A DNA stretch of 29,566 bases, from IMG/VR virus record IMGVR_UViG_3300045141_000338, positions 1 to 29,566 of that record; one strand, written 5' to 3'. A program made the position numbers and the translations under genes. The notes below the pieces were generated by a model, which saw nothing but the letters and a program-made list of their open reading frames with translations, made no database searches and was not told the origin of the DNA. Numbering within the stretch: the first letter of the stretch is position 1; each line of letters opens with the position of its first letter. Below, piece after piece: positions 6,042-14,245 of the stretch. This DNA comes from a virus.

Positions 6042-7119
6042 CCAGGGTGGAACGAGGTCAGGTAAGACTTACTCAATCCTTCAAGTTCTAATCGAATATT
6101 GCGTTTTCAATAAGAATGCAGGTGCAGTAATAACAATTGTCCGTAAAACCCTCCCAGCACTCAAAGGATCAGCATACAGAGACTTTCTACAAATCCTAGA
6201 TAAGGAAGGCTGGTATGACGACGCTGCCCACAATAAGACCGAAATGACCTATTGGTTGAATGGGAACTTAATTGAATTTATAAGTATTGACCAACCCCAA
6301 AAGATCAGAGGACGAAAAAGAAACGTTTGTTTCATCAATGAGGCCAATGAACTCGAGAAGGAGGATTTCCTTCAGCTCAACCTAAGAACTACGGATAAGA
6401 TGATACTTGACTATAATCCTTCGGATGAATACCATTGGATCTATGAGGACTTAATCAATGACAATGCTGAGTTCTACATAACGACCTATAAAGACAATCC
6501 ACACCTACCTAAGGAGACGATTGATGTTATTGAAGCCCTCAAAGATACAGATGAAAACTACTGGAAAGTTTACGGACTAGGGGAACGAGGGGCCTCTACT
6601 GAGACTATTTATACACACTGGAAGTATTGTGAAGAATTACCAGGGAAAGGAGAAATCATCTACGGTCAGGACTTTGGTTACAACAATCCCTCCGCTTTAG
6701 TCAAAATAGAACTATGGGAGGATGCGATTTATGCTGAAGAAATCCTCTACCAAACCAAACTCACCACCAATGACTTAATCGATGAATACAAGATCCTCGG
6801 ACTTCACCGGTCGGATCAGATCTACTGTGACTCAGCCGAACCAAAGACGATAGAAGAGATCCACCGGGCAGGATATAACGTTCAGGAGTCAGATAAAGAG
6901 GTTTTAGAAGGAATCAGGTCCATTAGAGGCAAAAGAATCTTTATTAGCAGAAACTCACCAAATCTGATCAAAGAGATTAAAAACTACAAATGGAAGGTGG
7001 ACAAGACTGGAAAGGTCTTAGATGAGCCGGTGAAGTTCAATGATCACCTGATGGACGCTTTAAGATACGCCTGGTACACATGGTCAACCCAACCGCAGAT
7101 AAACTGGTTACCACATTAA
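5977..7119 (+). CDS. terL: Terminase large subunit
   Basis: The 380-residue DNA-packaging motor. The N-terminal ATPase domain has Walker A GGTRSGKT (24-31) and Walker B CFINEAN (118-124). The C-terminal RNase H-like nuclease has acidic residues in YGQDFG (Asp232), CDSAEP (Asp285) and HLMDALRYAW (Asp360). These cut concatemeric phage DNA and pump it into the prohead through the portal. No ATG lies in this frame near the N-terminus; the only start between the frame's upstream stop (5953) and Walker A that gives a sensible length is TTG 5977, inside the small-terminase gene. The missing ATG suggests translational coupling. The length is a little short for the family but all catalytic motifs are present. 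Confidence 0.95.
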   Translation: MIRKQPTTYYQLKASRKRLVINQGGTRSGKTYSILQVLIEYCVFNKNAGAVITIVRKTLPALKGSAYRDFLQILDKEGWYDDAAHNKTEMTYWLNGNLIEFISIDQPQKIRGRKRNVCFINEANELEKEDFLQLNLRTTDKMILDYNPSDEYHWIYEDLINDNAEFYITTYKDNPHLPKETIDVIEALKDTDENYWKVYGLGERGASTETIYTHWKYCEELPGKGEIIYGQDFGYNNPSALVKIELWEDAIYAEEILYQTKLTTNDLIDEYKILGLHRSDQIYCDSAEPKTIEEIHRAGYNVQESDKEVLEGIRSIRGKRIFISRNSPNLIKEIKNYKWKVDKTGKVLDEPVKFNDHLMDALRYAWYTWSTQPQINWLPH

Positions 7120-7122
7120 AAG

Positions 7123-7151
7123 TTGATAATATTGTTTTTTAGGTATTTTTA
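7123..7151 (+). promoter_or_regulatory. Possible Bacteroidota-type promoter before the portal gene
   Basis: TTG at 7123-7125 and TATTTTTA at 7144-7151 are 18 bases apart, approximating the -33/-7 (TTTG ... TAnnTTTG) layout of Bacteroidota promoters; the -7 box differs at the last base. It would only be non-coding if the portal begins at GTG 7168 rather than TTG 7123. Weak support. Confidence 0.2.
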
Positions 7152-7167
7152 CCCACAAAATAACAAA

Positions 7168-8787
7168 GTGGGTTTAAAGTCATTCTTCACAAAAGCTCTG
7201 AGTCCCTATATAAACCTTTACAACTTCCGGACCGGTGCCCTCCAACAGTTTCCGATAACAATAGGCCAACCGGCCGTCTATCCACCGCAAGAGACTCAGA
7301 GTTATATCGACGCTTACACTACAAATGCCTCTGTTTATACGATAGTCTCAACGATAGCCAATAAGTTCGGGTATATTCCGAGGTACGTTTATCAAATCGA
7401 GGATTCCGAAGCGGCTGAGGCTTACCAGAAGTACATTAAAACAAAAGGATTTGACTTTGTTAAAGCGGTCAAACTTCACAAAAAAGCCTACAAAAAGGCT
7501 GATTCAAAGATCAAAGTAAGGTATAAAAACTACTCAGAACAAGAAGTTGACAACGCTTTAGCTGATTTACTTAAAACTCCCAACGATCAACAGGGTCAGG
7601 ATTCTTTCTTTGAACTGCAGGACATTTTTTATGAGTTAACAGGTGAATGTTTTATCTGGCTCAACAGGGGAGATTCGTTTCTCATTCCTACCCAGGTTTT
7701 ACCGGATGGTACATTAAGACAAGGTGAAATGGTCGATGTGACTGCTCTTGAAGGAACCGATAGATTAAAGATTCCCCCAATTGAGCTTTATGTCTTTTCA
7801 AGTAACGACGTAGCTTTCAACGTCAACAGAAACACAATGACCGGTGAGATTATTAATTATATCTTAATCAGAAACGGTCAACAAACCCCGATTCCGAAAG
7901 AAGATATCATTCATTGGAAGAAACCAAATCCGAAATACGATTATTTCAACTTTACTCACTTAAGAGGGCTGAGTCCTCTTGCAGCCGGATTAAAACTTTA
8001 TACAGCTGATAATGCAGCTATGGATGCTCAGGTAGCTATGCACCAAAATGACGGTGCTAAAGGAGTTCTTTACAATGAAACGTTAGATAAGCTAACACCA
8101 GTACAAAAATCGGCGGCTGATGATGCGATTGATAACAAGATTAACAACAGAAACTTAAAGAGTGCCGTTGCCATGCTCCCCGGGAAGTGGGGTTATCTTT
8201 ACACAGGTCAAAATGCGGTTGATCTTGATTTAGGTGAAGCGATGGATAAGATGTTTTCACGTCTTTGTAACTTATATCAGGTCAATCCGAACTTCTTTGT
8301 CTCGGGCCAGACCTTTGATAACTTAGAACAGGCAAGAAAAGACTTCATCACCCAGACGATCATGCCCAGGGCTTGTTCGAACCGGGATGAATTGAACAGG
8401 TCTTTACTGATAGCTTTTGGACTCGACCCAAAGAAGTACACGATTGATATTGATATTACGAACCTTCCTGAGATGCAGGACGATATGGGTAAGCTTGTTA
8501 CTTCTCTGGCCGCGGCTTGGTGGCTTTCCCCGAATGAGAAGCTTGAGCAGATGAATGAGGAAAAAAGCACTGATCCCAATATGGACAAAGTTTGGATTCC
8601 TAATAACTTAATTTTAATGGACGATGCAGCCGTTCCAATGCCAACGCTTGACGGATTTACTGGACAACCGGTACCGAATTCTACCAACGGATTGTCGGGT
8701 GGAACGTCGAACCAAAGCAAACCTCCGGGAAGTAATGGAAGTACGAATCAGGGAGGAAATAAGCCTAAGCCCGCAAGCAATAGATGA
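7168..8787 (+). CDS. Portal protein
   Basis: HK97-like portal, forming the ring at the capsid vertex through which DNA enters and to which the tail attaches. Evidence: size (539 residues from GTG 7168), position directly after the large terminase and before head morphogenesis, protease and capsid genes, and family-type segments. These include NASVYTIVSTIANKFG near the N-terminus, a long stem/wing region with the IIHWKKPNPKYD motif, LRGLSPLAAGLKL, and VNPNFFVSGQTFDNLEQARKDF near the crown. The last ~60 residues are low-complexity Gly/Ser/Asn/Pro. The frame extends upstream to TTG 7123; GTG 7168 (MGLKSFFTKAL) is preferred because it gives a normal portal start. Confidence 0.92.
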   Translation: MGLKSFFTKALSPYINLYNFRTGALQQFPITIGQPAVYPPQETQSYIDAYTTNASVYTIVSTIANKFGYIPRYVYQIEDSEAAEAYQKYIKTKGFDFVKAVKLHKKAYKKADSKIKVRYKNYSEQEVDNALADLLKTPNDQQGQDSFFELQDIFYELTGECFIWLNRGDSFLIPTQVLPDGTLRQGEMVDVTALEGTDRLKIPPIELYVFSSNDVAFNVNRNTMTGEIINYILIRNGQQTPIPKEDIIHWKKPNPKYDYFNFTHLRGLSPLAAGLKLYTADNAAMDAQVAMHQNDGAKGVLYNETLDKLTPVQKSAADDAIDNKINNRNLKSAVAMLPGKWGYLYTGQNAVDLDLGEAMDKMFSRLCNLYQVNPNFFVSGQTFDNLEQARKDFITQTIMPRACSNRDELNRSLLIAFGLDPKKYTIDIDITNLPEMQDDMGKLVTSLAAAWWLSPNEKLEQMNEEKSTDPNMDKVWIPNNLILMDDAAVPMPTLDGFTGQPVPNSTNGLSGGTSNQSKPPGSNGSTNQGGNKPKPASNR

Positions 8788-8910
8788 AATTTTGGATAAG
8801 TATGAAAAACGATTCCAATGAATATAAATATAATTCAGAAATTTGACCAGGGACAATTCATAACACTTAAAGACATTCTTTTTTCAATCAAATCACAAAA
8901 CAGTAAAATC

Positions 8911-9102
8911 ATGGCAACACAAGCAGAACTTGCGACCCAACTTGGAACGATTAAGGCAACGGTAGACCAGATTGCCACCGACGTAAAAGCAAACGATCAG
9001 GCTGAACCAGGACTGACTCAGGCAGTTACCGACCTCAGTACTTCGGTTGATGCTCTGAGAGCAGCTGTACCAACCGCACCGGCTCCGGCACCCGCTCCCT
9101 AA
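8911..9102 (+). CDS. Small coiled-coil protein with Pro/Ala tail
   Basis: 63 residues from ATG 8911. The body is heptad-like and Ala/Thr/Val/Asp-rich (MATQAELATQLGTIKATVDQ onward), predicted as a coiled coil; it ends in a PTAPAPAPAP tail. Similar small Ala-rich coiled-coil proteins occur among phage head or fibre genes, but I cannot assign a role. The frame is open back to ATG 8818; the shorter start is preferred because the upstream 31 residues lack the heptad character. A candidate is a scaffold-like or capsid-accessory factor, inferred only from its place between portal and minor head genes. Confidence 0.6.
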   Translation: MATQAELATQLGTIKATVDQIATDVKANDQAEPGLTQAVTDLSTSVDALRAAVPTAPAPAPAP

Positions 9103-9879
9103 TTGACCCGTCAAGGCTACATACGCAATCAGAAGATCATTCAAAACCGGCTCATGAATAAATACATGAGTCCGGTTTACCGTGCTTTAATGAGCCAGGT
9201 TTTACCTTATGCTCAGTATGTCGAGGAACATGGTGTTGAGGCAGCTTTACACAAAGCACGTTCGGATGTGGGAATCAATCATGAAATCGGTCCTGTGATA
9301 ACAGCCCTTTATAAAGACTCGGCCAAACTTGCTGAACCTCAGCTAAGAATTAATAAAGCGGCTTTTGGGTTCAATCTTGGGTTTATTAAAGACGTTTTAG
9401 CTTATTTCGCTCAATACTTGTTCGAGAAAGTCGTTTTACCAATCACCCAAACGACAATGGACAATATAAGAGACCTACTCGAACAGGCGATTGAGGATGG
9501 CTGGGGAGTTGAGGAGACAGTATCTAACTTAAAGAACTCCGATATTCCCAAATGGAGAAGTAGAACGATAGTGAGAACTGAATCCATAAGGGCAATGAAT
9601 TATTCCCAACTTAAAGCCGCTGACGATGAAAATTATGAAGTCGAAAAGATGTGGATTGCCATTGAAGACAAAAGGACGAGGATTGCTCATACCCATGCCG
9701 GTGTTGACGGGGAAATCAGGGATCTTTACGATGAATTCTCCAATAACCTCCTTTTCCCGGGTGACCCTACGGGTCCACCAAAGCAAACGATTAACTGCAG
9801 GTGCACGCTTGGGTATCACTATAAGCGTGATTTGAATAACGAACTGGTTCCTAAAAATAAAATCCTTCAATCTATTTAA
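9103..9879 (+). CDS. SPP1 gp7-like head morphogenesis protein (minor head protein)
   Basis: 258 residues. The C-terminal part matches the phage Mu F/SPP1 gp7 family, packaged with the DNA or bound at the portal and needed for correct DNA entry. Motifs: TIVRTESIRAMNYSQL (about 155-170), WIAIEDKRTRIAHTHAGVDG (about 184-203) and the closing LLFPGDPTGPPKQTINCRC (about 217-235), the conserved Cys-rich end of the family. The N-terminal half is helical. The start is TTG 9103, immediately after the previous stop; later in-frame ATGs exist at residues 18 and 22. It is placed between portal and prohead protease, as usual for this family. Confidence 0.88.
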   Translation: MTRQGYIRNQKIIQNRLMNKYMSPVYRALMSQVLPYAQYVEEHGVEAALHKARSDVGINHEIGPVITALYKDSAKLAEPQLRINKAAFGFNLGFIKDVLAYFAQYLFEKVVLPITQTTMDNIRDLLEQAIEDGWGVEETVSNLKNSDIPKWRSRTIVRTESIRAMNYSQLKAADDENYEVEKMWIAIEDKRTRIAHTHAGVDGEIRDLYDEFSNNLLFPGDPTGPPKQTINCRCTLGYHYKRDLNNELVPKNKILQSI

Positions 9880-9896
9880 ACCTATAATTTTGAATT

Positions 9897-10634
9897 ATGC
9901 TTCAGTTTAAAAACATTTCGGACAGCGTTTTAGATGTCGATGATAAGACAAGGACAGTGAAGGTGGCTGTTTCTGAGGTGGGCTCAAAGGATCTTGATAA
10001 TGATATTATAGATAATTCAGCCTATACGAAAACCGTTTCAGAACGTGGCCCGGGTGCGCAAAACCTTATTTGGCATCTTACCGACCACAATCCGAGTCTT
10101 AAGTCAGCCATAGGTAAGCCATCTAATATAGTGATGGAGGGAAATAAACTGACTTTCACCACCAATATTGCCAAGACTGATTGGGGTAACGATGTTCTTG
10201 AAATGTACAAGAACGGAATGATTAATCAACACTCAGTGGGATTTAAATCAGTCAAAAGTGAACTGATGAACAAGGGTGAAGCTGAAGAGTACACTTTAAT
10301 CAAAGAAATAAAACTCTTTGAAGGTTCAGCGGTTCTTTGGGGGGCTAATCCGAATACGCCGACTATGACGGTAGGAAAATCTGAAATGAAGCAAGAAGTT
10401 GATGTTATTGATCGCGAACTGGATATTCTTTCAAAATGTTTAAAAAACGGTAGATTTACCGATGATACTTTTGAATTGGTTGAACTTAGGATAATAAATT
10501 TAAAAGACAGGATTCGCAATCTTTTCTTAACAGTAACCACTCCCGCCGAGGCCAAAGCCTCACTTGAGCCGGTCAAAGAGAAAGAGTTTGTAAAATCATT
10601 ACAGGCTTTAATTTTTCTTAACCGGCTAAAATAG
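9897..10634 (+). CDS. HK97-family prohead protease
   Basis: 245 residues, serine protease of the HK97 gp4/U35 type that trims the capsid protein delta domain and then itself during maturation. Catalytic elements seen: His60 in NLIWHLTDHNP (56-66; His64 is a less likely alternative), Ser113 in NQHSVGF (110-116), and the downstream acidic GluLeu-type LFEGSAVLWGANPNT (140-154) containing Glu142. The C-terminal 75 residues are charged helices that are probably scaffolding and removed in assembly. Directly followed after 15 bases by the capsid gene. No scaffold gene is seen, in agreement with scaffolding being built into the capsid N-terminus. Confidence 0.92.
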   Translation: MLQFKNISDSVLDVDDKTRTVKVAVSEVGSKDLDNDIIDNSAYTKTVSERGPGAQNLIWHLTDHNPSLKSAIGKPSNIVMEGNKLTFTTNIAKTDWGNDVLEMYKNGMINQHSVGFKSVKSELMNKGEAEEYTLIKEIKLFEGSAVLWGANPNTPTMTVGKSEMKQEVDVIDRELDILSKCLKNGRFTDDTFELVELRIINLKDRIRNLFLTVTTPAEAKASLEPVKEKEFVKSLQALIFLNRLK

Positions 10635-10649
10635 CCACAATACAATATA

Positions 10650-11837
10650 ATGGAAACAATGACAATGGAGCAAGCCGTAGAAGCGGTAAAAGCCTCCAAT
10701 ACCGAACTTATAACCAAAGCCACTGAAAAGACCGAAAAAGAAATTCAGAAAATGGCTATTGAGCTGAAGGCAGCCCAGGACAAGATTGAAGAGCTTAAAA
10801 CCGATGCAGCCACAAAAGGAGCAACGATTCTGGATCTTCAAACGATTCAAAAAGACGCCAATGCACGTAATGCCCGTACCGTTCAGTCAGGGAAAGAAAG
10901 CTCTTCAGGACTTGTTAAGTCTCTTTCTGATTTGATTTGGAAGAATAAAGATGTTTTCGAAAAAGCCGCTGAGACTGGGCTGAAAATGGAGGATTTGAAT
11001 TTCAAAGCTTCCAACGTTTCTTCGAGTTCAATGTCGGCTGGTTCGGCTTCTCCTTATGCTACCTTTCTACCCTGGCAGCCAGGTATGGAGCCAATTGGGC
11101 AGTTCAGGATTCGTTCTTTAGTGAGTACGATCCAATCTGATTTTGATGTGGTTTACTTCCCCCGTGCGAACTCACCTGTTGGTGCCGGTTCGTTCAGTCG
11201 TCAGACAACGGAAGGTAACGCAAAGGATCAGGTGGATAGGGGATGGACCATGAACAAAGTAACCTGCACAGCATTTGCGGCTTATTTGATTGCTTCACGT
11301 CAGTCTCTTCGTAATATCCCTTTCATGCAAACCTGGCTTCCAACGTCCTTAAATGAGCAGCTTTTGGACGCTGAGGATTTGGATTACGCCAACCAGCTTG
11401 TAGCGGGTGCAACGGGCTCAGCTTCGACCACAGGTGCCGGCTCGGTAGCCATTGAGCAAGTCATTTTCCTGCTTAAGAATTTGATCAAAGCAAAATTCTA
11501 CCCAACAGCCGTAGCGATAGATCCGGATAAGTGGGCTTCCATGCTGATCACCAAACCGTCCAACTATTCACTTCCTAATGCGGTTGTGATAGGAACCGAT
11601 GGAATGGTCCGCATTCTGGGACGCCCTGTTTATCCTGCCAACTGGCTTACCGGTGGACGTACGCTGATTGGAGACTTTACAAAAGCTTCGATCATTGAAT
11701 CAGAAAGTCTTTCCTTGCGTCAAACCGATTCACACGCTTCGACGTTCATTGCAAACCAGGTTACTTTCCTTCTGGAAAGAACTGAACAGCTTGCAATCTT
11801 CCGTCCTGATGCGTTCAACACAGCTATCTTGAGTTAA
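10650..11837 (+). CDS. Major capsid protein (HK97 fold)
   Basis: 395 residues. Residues 1-80 are a Lys/Glu/Ala-rich coiled coil, the delta-domain-type internal scaffold. After a Ser-rich region (120-135) the HK97-fold shell domain starts, with FRIRSLVSTIQSDFDVVYFP, then ESESLSLRQTDS and the late VTFLLERTEQLAIFRPDAF strand that is typical for HK97-type capsids. The prohead protease next door would remove the N-terminus. Cleavage is expected between about 105 and 125, not visible precisely. The gene is followed by a strong terminator, as is common for the most abundant virion protein. Confidence 0.93.
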   Translation: METMTMEQAVEAVKASNTELITKATEKTEKEIQKMAIELKAAQDKIEELKTDAATKGATILDLQTIQKDANARNARTVQSGKESSSGLVKSLSDLIWKNKDVFEKAAETGLKMEDLNFKASNVSSSSMSAGSASPYATFLPWQPGMEPIGQFRIRSLVSTIQSDFDVVYFPRANSPVGAGSFSRQTTEGNAKDQVDRGWTMNKVTCTAFAAYLIASRQSLRNIPFMQTWLPTSLNEQLLDAEDLDYANQLVAGATGSASTTGAGSVAIEQVIFLLKNLIKAKFYPTAVAIDPDKWASMLITKPSNYSLPNAVVIGTDGMVRILGRPVYPANWLTGGRTLIGDFTKASIIESESLSLRQTDSHASTFIANQVTFLLERTEQLAIFRPDAFNTAILS

Positions 11838-11856
11838 TAAAATAGGAATAGTAAAA

Positions 11857-11886
11857 GAGTCCCCTTTTCTAAGGGGATTTTTTTTT
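11857..11886 (+). terminator. Intrinsic terminator after the capsid gene
   Basis: A perfect 6-bp stem CCCCTT/AAGGGG with a TTCT loop (11861-11876), extendable by an outer A-T pair, followed by nine T's (11878-11886). It sits 20 bases after the capsid stop and fits a rho-independent terminator. Genes downstream must be read through it or use another promoter. Confidence 0.85.
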
Positions 11887-11904
11887 ATTACTACTTATTA
11901 CTAC
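11885..11904 (+). repeat. Tandem 10-bp direct repeat
   Basis: TTATTACTAC occurs twice without gap at 11885-11894 and 11895-11904, in the AT-rich leader between the terminator and the next gene. Function unknown; it could mark a promoter region or slippage. Confidence 0.7.
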
Positions 11905-11921
11905 TTTTAATAAAAATTACT

Positions 11922-12128
11922 ATGCCTAAAATTGAAAAGAAAGAATCAGCCGAGAAAGAAATCAAAGCCTCTTCTCAGAATGATTACGAACAACAGGAAG
12001 CCAAATTACTCAAGGATATGGAAGATGATGGTTTCCGACTTACAGGAATGATGAATCCCCTACCGTTTTTTGGGAAGTATTATTTCCTCAAAGACCCCCA
12101 GAATCCAACCGCAAAAGAGTTTAGTTAA
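11922..12128 (+). CDS. Small hypothetical protein (68 aa)
   Basis: Begins with a Lys/Glu-rich, probably disordered 35 residues (KKESAEKEIKA) and ends with a compact part containing RLTGMMNPLPFFGKYYFLKD. Small proteins of this size just after the capsid are sometimes capsid-decoration or head-assembly factors, but there is no direct evidence. The last base of its stop is the first base of the next ATG (TAATG at 12126-12130). Confidence 0.6.
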   Translation: MPKIEKKESAEKEIKASSQNDYEQQEAKLLKDMEDDGFRLTGMMNPLPFFGKYYFLKDPQNPTAKEFS

Positions 12129-12454
12129 TGGCTTTAACCGTTACTATAAACCAAGATGAGGTAAGCCCTTCACTTATGATGTATATTGTAAGATCATTTG
12201 AGGAAGGGTTAACTTTTGGTTTAAAGTGCGAAGATTCTGCTATTATTTTTTGTATCGGTAATTTAACGGCTTACTGGATTGGTAAAGACGGGAAAGAGGC
12301 CCAGCATAAATCAAGAAATATAGAGGATTTTAAGAACGTAGTAAAGCTTCAATGTATTTCTCATAAGGAATTCTTCTTACCAAATCAATATTTAAATGAT
12401 CCTGGTATTAACCCAAAAATCACGTCCGGAAAGATTCGAACAATTTCTTATTGA
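12128..12454 (+). CDS. Hypothetical protein (108 aa)
   Basis: Unrecognised. The middle is hydrophobic/aromatic with two Cys (LKCEDSAIIFCIGNLTAYWIG), and the rest is mixed. It is coupled to the preceding small gene by a one-base stop/start overlap, and its last 59 bases overlap the first glycosyltransferase gene in another frame. The 3' end (INPKITSGKI...) may be simply the by-product of that overlap. It could be a small phage structural or accessory protein rather than part of the sugar cassette. Confidence 0.55.
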   Translation: MALTVTINQDEVSPSLMMYIVRSFEEGLTFGLKCEDSAIIFCIGNLTAYWIGKDGKEAQHKSRNIEDFKNVVKLQCISHKEFFLPNQYLNDPGINPKITSGKIRTISY

Positions 12455-12998
12455 CAATGATCCTTATCTGGATTTGGAACAGGTTGTTCCTTTTTATTCA
12501 ATAGATCACCCAGAGCCGTTTAAATCGTTTTGTCTCTCACAGGCAGCTATGATCAGATGCGCTAATTATAGTTCACCTTCCGATGGTCCTGTTTTGCTGA
12601 TGGAGGATGATTGCATGTTAAAGGCTCCTATTCCGGATATTGAGGTTGATTTTGATCTTATTTATCTCGGGTGCAATCTTCACGGCGAAAAGCCCGAACC
12701 GGTCACAGCAAATTTAAGCCGTGTGAGAAAAGCATGGATGAGTCATGCGATTATTTACTCAAAGAAGACTTTGGAGTATATCATTTCAAAGTATAATCCG
12801 CATACCTGGAATATGTATGACAATTGGCTGAGTGAACAGCTTGATAAGCTCAATGGACTTGTTTTAAACCCGATGATAGCTTTTCAAAGACCATCTTTGA
12901 CTTATAAAGAGCCTAAAGTAAGTGATTTATGGGGGGCTCATACTGATTACACTTATACAATTGAGTCAGGGAATGAGCTCATGAAAATCGTCGATTAA
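12396..12998 (+). CDS. GT25-like glycosyltransferase
   Basis: A 200-residue protein of the kind seen in LPS-type glycosyltransferase family 25. The N-terminus ILVLTQKSRPERFEQF corresponds to the family's 'INL.r..eR...f' opening. LLMEDDCML (67-75) is the acidic ExD metal/nucleotide-sugar motif, and further conserved-looking parts are HAIIYSKKTLEYII (117-130), MYDNWLSEQL (140-149) and PMIAFQRPS (159-167). It would transfer a sugar from a nucleotide donor; acceptor unknown. It is the first gene of the modification cassette, starting within the previous frame and ending 54 bases before the secreted-protein gene. Confidence 0.7.
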   Translation: MILVLTQKSRPERFEQFLIDNDPYLDLEQVVPFYSIDHPEPFKSFCLSQAAMIRCANYSSPSDGPVLLMEDDCMLKAPIPDIEVDFDLIYLGCNLHGEKPEPVTANLSRVRKAWMSHAIIYSKKTLEYIISKYNPHTWNMYDNWLSEQLDKLNGLVLNPMIAFQRPSLTYKEPKVSDLWGAHTDYTYTIESGNELMKIVD

Positions 12999-13052
12999 AA
13001 ATCGAGTAAAAGTACGCATAGTAATACCAAAACTCCTTTATAGCTTTGAGAT

Positions 13053-13499
13053 ATGAAAAAGCTAAACCTTCTATACCGAATTTTATTCATTGTCCTTTGG
13101 ATTGACCTGGTGATGATAGCTGAATGTTTCAGTCAATCAAAAGGGGACAATACAATAATTGTAACCCCTGCAAAATATTCTCAGGTGATTGAGACTTGTT
13201 ATAGGCATAATATTTTCATTCAATACCAGGATACGCTTAATCAGGCTATTTTTACTCAGCCTCAATCGGATGATTTTGGGTCTACATGGTACTATAATAT
13301 TCTGGTGAGAAATGATTCAGCTTTTATTTCAGGAGTTTACCAACTGAGCAAAGTAGCTGCAGGGATGTTTGCTGGTATCGATACCGGCAGACAACCAATT
13401 GCTTTTGTGGGCTGGAGAACAGGAAGTCCAAGAGTTTTCTTTTCTTATATGACTAAATTCGCATCTCTTTTGGGTCCGATTACTTTTAAAAAAATATGA
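13053..13499 (+). CDS. Secreted protein of unknown function
   Basis: 148 residues with a Sec-type signal peptide: a basic start MKKLNLLYR, a hydrophobic core ILFIVLWIDLVMIA, and probable cleavage near AECFSQ (about 24-29). The Cys is preceded by Glu, so a lipoprotein box is unlikely. The mature part is soluble with beta-like character (DNTIIVTPAKYSQVIETC, then WYYNILVRNDSAFISGVY) and no known motif. An exported protein sits between two glycosyltransferases, and its stop overlaps the next start by 4 bases. It may act in the periplasm or on the cell surface, for example in exclusion of other phages, but that is inference. Confidence 0.6.
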   Translation: MKKLNLLYRILFIVLWIDLVMIAECFSQSKGDNTIIVTPAKYSQVIETCYRHNIFIQYQDTLNQAIFTQPQSDDFGSTWYYNILVRNDSAFISGVYQLSKVAAGMFAGIDTGRQPIAFVGWRTGSPRVFFSYMTKFASLLGPITFKKI

Positions 13500-14245
13500 A
13501 TCATTTAATCTGTTTTGCTTCTGAGAATATGACTATTTCAAGAGATAAATGTATTCAATCGGCTCTAAAGCATGGGATGGATACTTTTACCAGATGCTCG
13601 TCTGATGATATTTCAGACGAGTTTTTTATTTTCAATAAAGATATTTTAGAGCAACCCAGAGGAGCCGGGTATTGGCTTTGGAAGCCTTATTTTATTTATC
13701 AGGCTCTTTGTTCCCTTCCGGAAGGTTCTTACGTTCATTACTCTGACGCCGGGATTGAATTTGTTGGGAATGTTCAGCAAGTTATTGACGCAATGGACAA
13801 TGATTTGATGCTTTTCTCAAACGGATGGCAGGACGTTCATTGGAGTAAGATGGACATCATAAGAGGAATCAATGGAATGACTTTCCAGGTCACTCAAACC
13901 CAATCAGGAAACTTTTACAATATGGGTGACTATGAGGACTACCGGCAAGTGCAGGCGAGTAACTTAATCTTTAAAAACACTGAATTCTCAAGGGACTTCG
14001 TAAAAGAATGGCTCCTTCTTTGTCAGATCCCGGGTTGGATTGACGATTCTGTTAGTATAATTCCAAACCATCCGGAGTTTCAGGACAATAGGCATGACCA
14101 GAGTATTTTAACGGCTCTTTGTTACAAGTATGGAATTAAGCAACATTGGTTTCCTTCGACTACCAACCTCCATAAAAGACAAGATTTTTCAGATAGATAC
14201 GATCCTATTTTCCTTCACCACAGAAAAAGAAATGAAGAATGGTAA
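13496..14245 (+). CDS. GT-A-type glycosyltransferase
   Basis: 249 residues. Conserved-looking elements are RGAGYWLWKPYFI (55-67), a central HYSDAG (81-86) that resembles a DxD-type nucleotide-sugar/metal motif, and a late HDQSILTAL (200-208) before a HHRKRNEE tail. This is the layout of uncharacterised glycosyltransferases found in surface-polysaccharide clusters and in phages, in which 'GaGYWlWKP' and 'DaG' are the anchor motifs. Acceptor unknown. Overlaps the upstream gene by 4 bases and the methyltransferase downstream by 7, so translation is coupled within the cassette. Confidence 0.65.
   Translation: MNHLICFASENMTISRDKCIQSALKHGMDTFTRCSSDDISDEFFIFNKDILEQPRGAGYWLWKPYFIYQALCSLPEGSYVHYSDAGIEFVGNVQQVIDAMDNDLMLFSNGWQDVHWSKMDIIRGINGMTFQVTQTQSGNFYNMGDYEDYRQVQASNLIFKNTEFSRDFVKEWLLLCQIPGWIDDSVSIIPNHPEFQDNRHDQSILTALCYKYGIKQHWFPSTTNLHKRQDFSDRYDPIFLHHRKRNEEW

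Noticed and set aside
8277-8720. 147-codon minus-strand open frame over the portal gene
   Set aside because: Ser-rich shadow of a securely identified portal with no motif of its own. The same holds for minus-strand frames at 10226-10723, 21050-21313 and 3489-3767.
8624-8821. 65-codon plus-strand frame overlapping the portal 3' end
   Set aside because: Entirely inside the portal coding region and unlike any family. The 20-codon ATGA-coupled frame at 8784-8846 is also too short to support.
9885-9892. TAATTTTG, a -7-like box before the protease gene
   Set aside because: Only 4 bases before the ATG, and no -33 element at the right distance. TAGCTTTG at 13041-13048 before the secreted-protein gene has the same problem, so leaderless promoters are not supported.
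10624-10636. Hairpin GGCTA-AAA-TAGCC at the protease/capsid junction
   Set aside because: A 5-bp stem with a 3-base loop, no T-run, and it contains the protease stop; too weak for a terminator.
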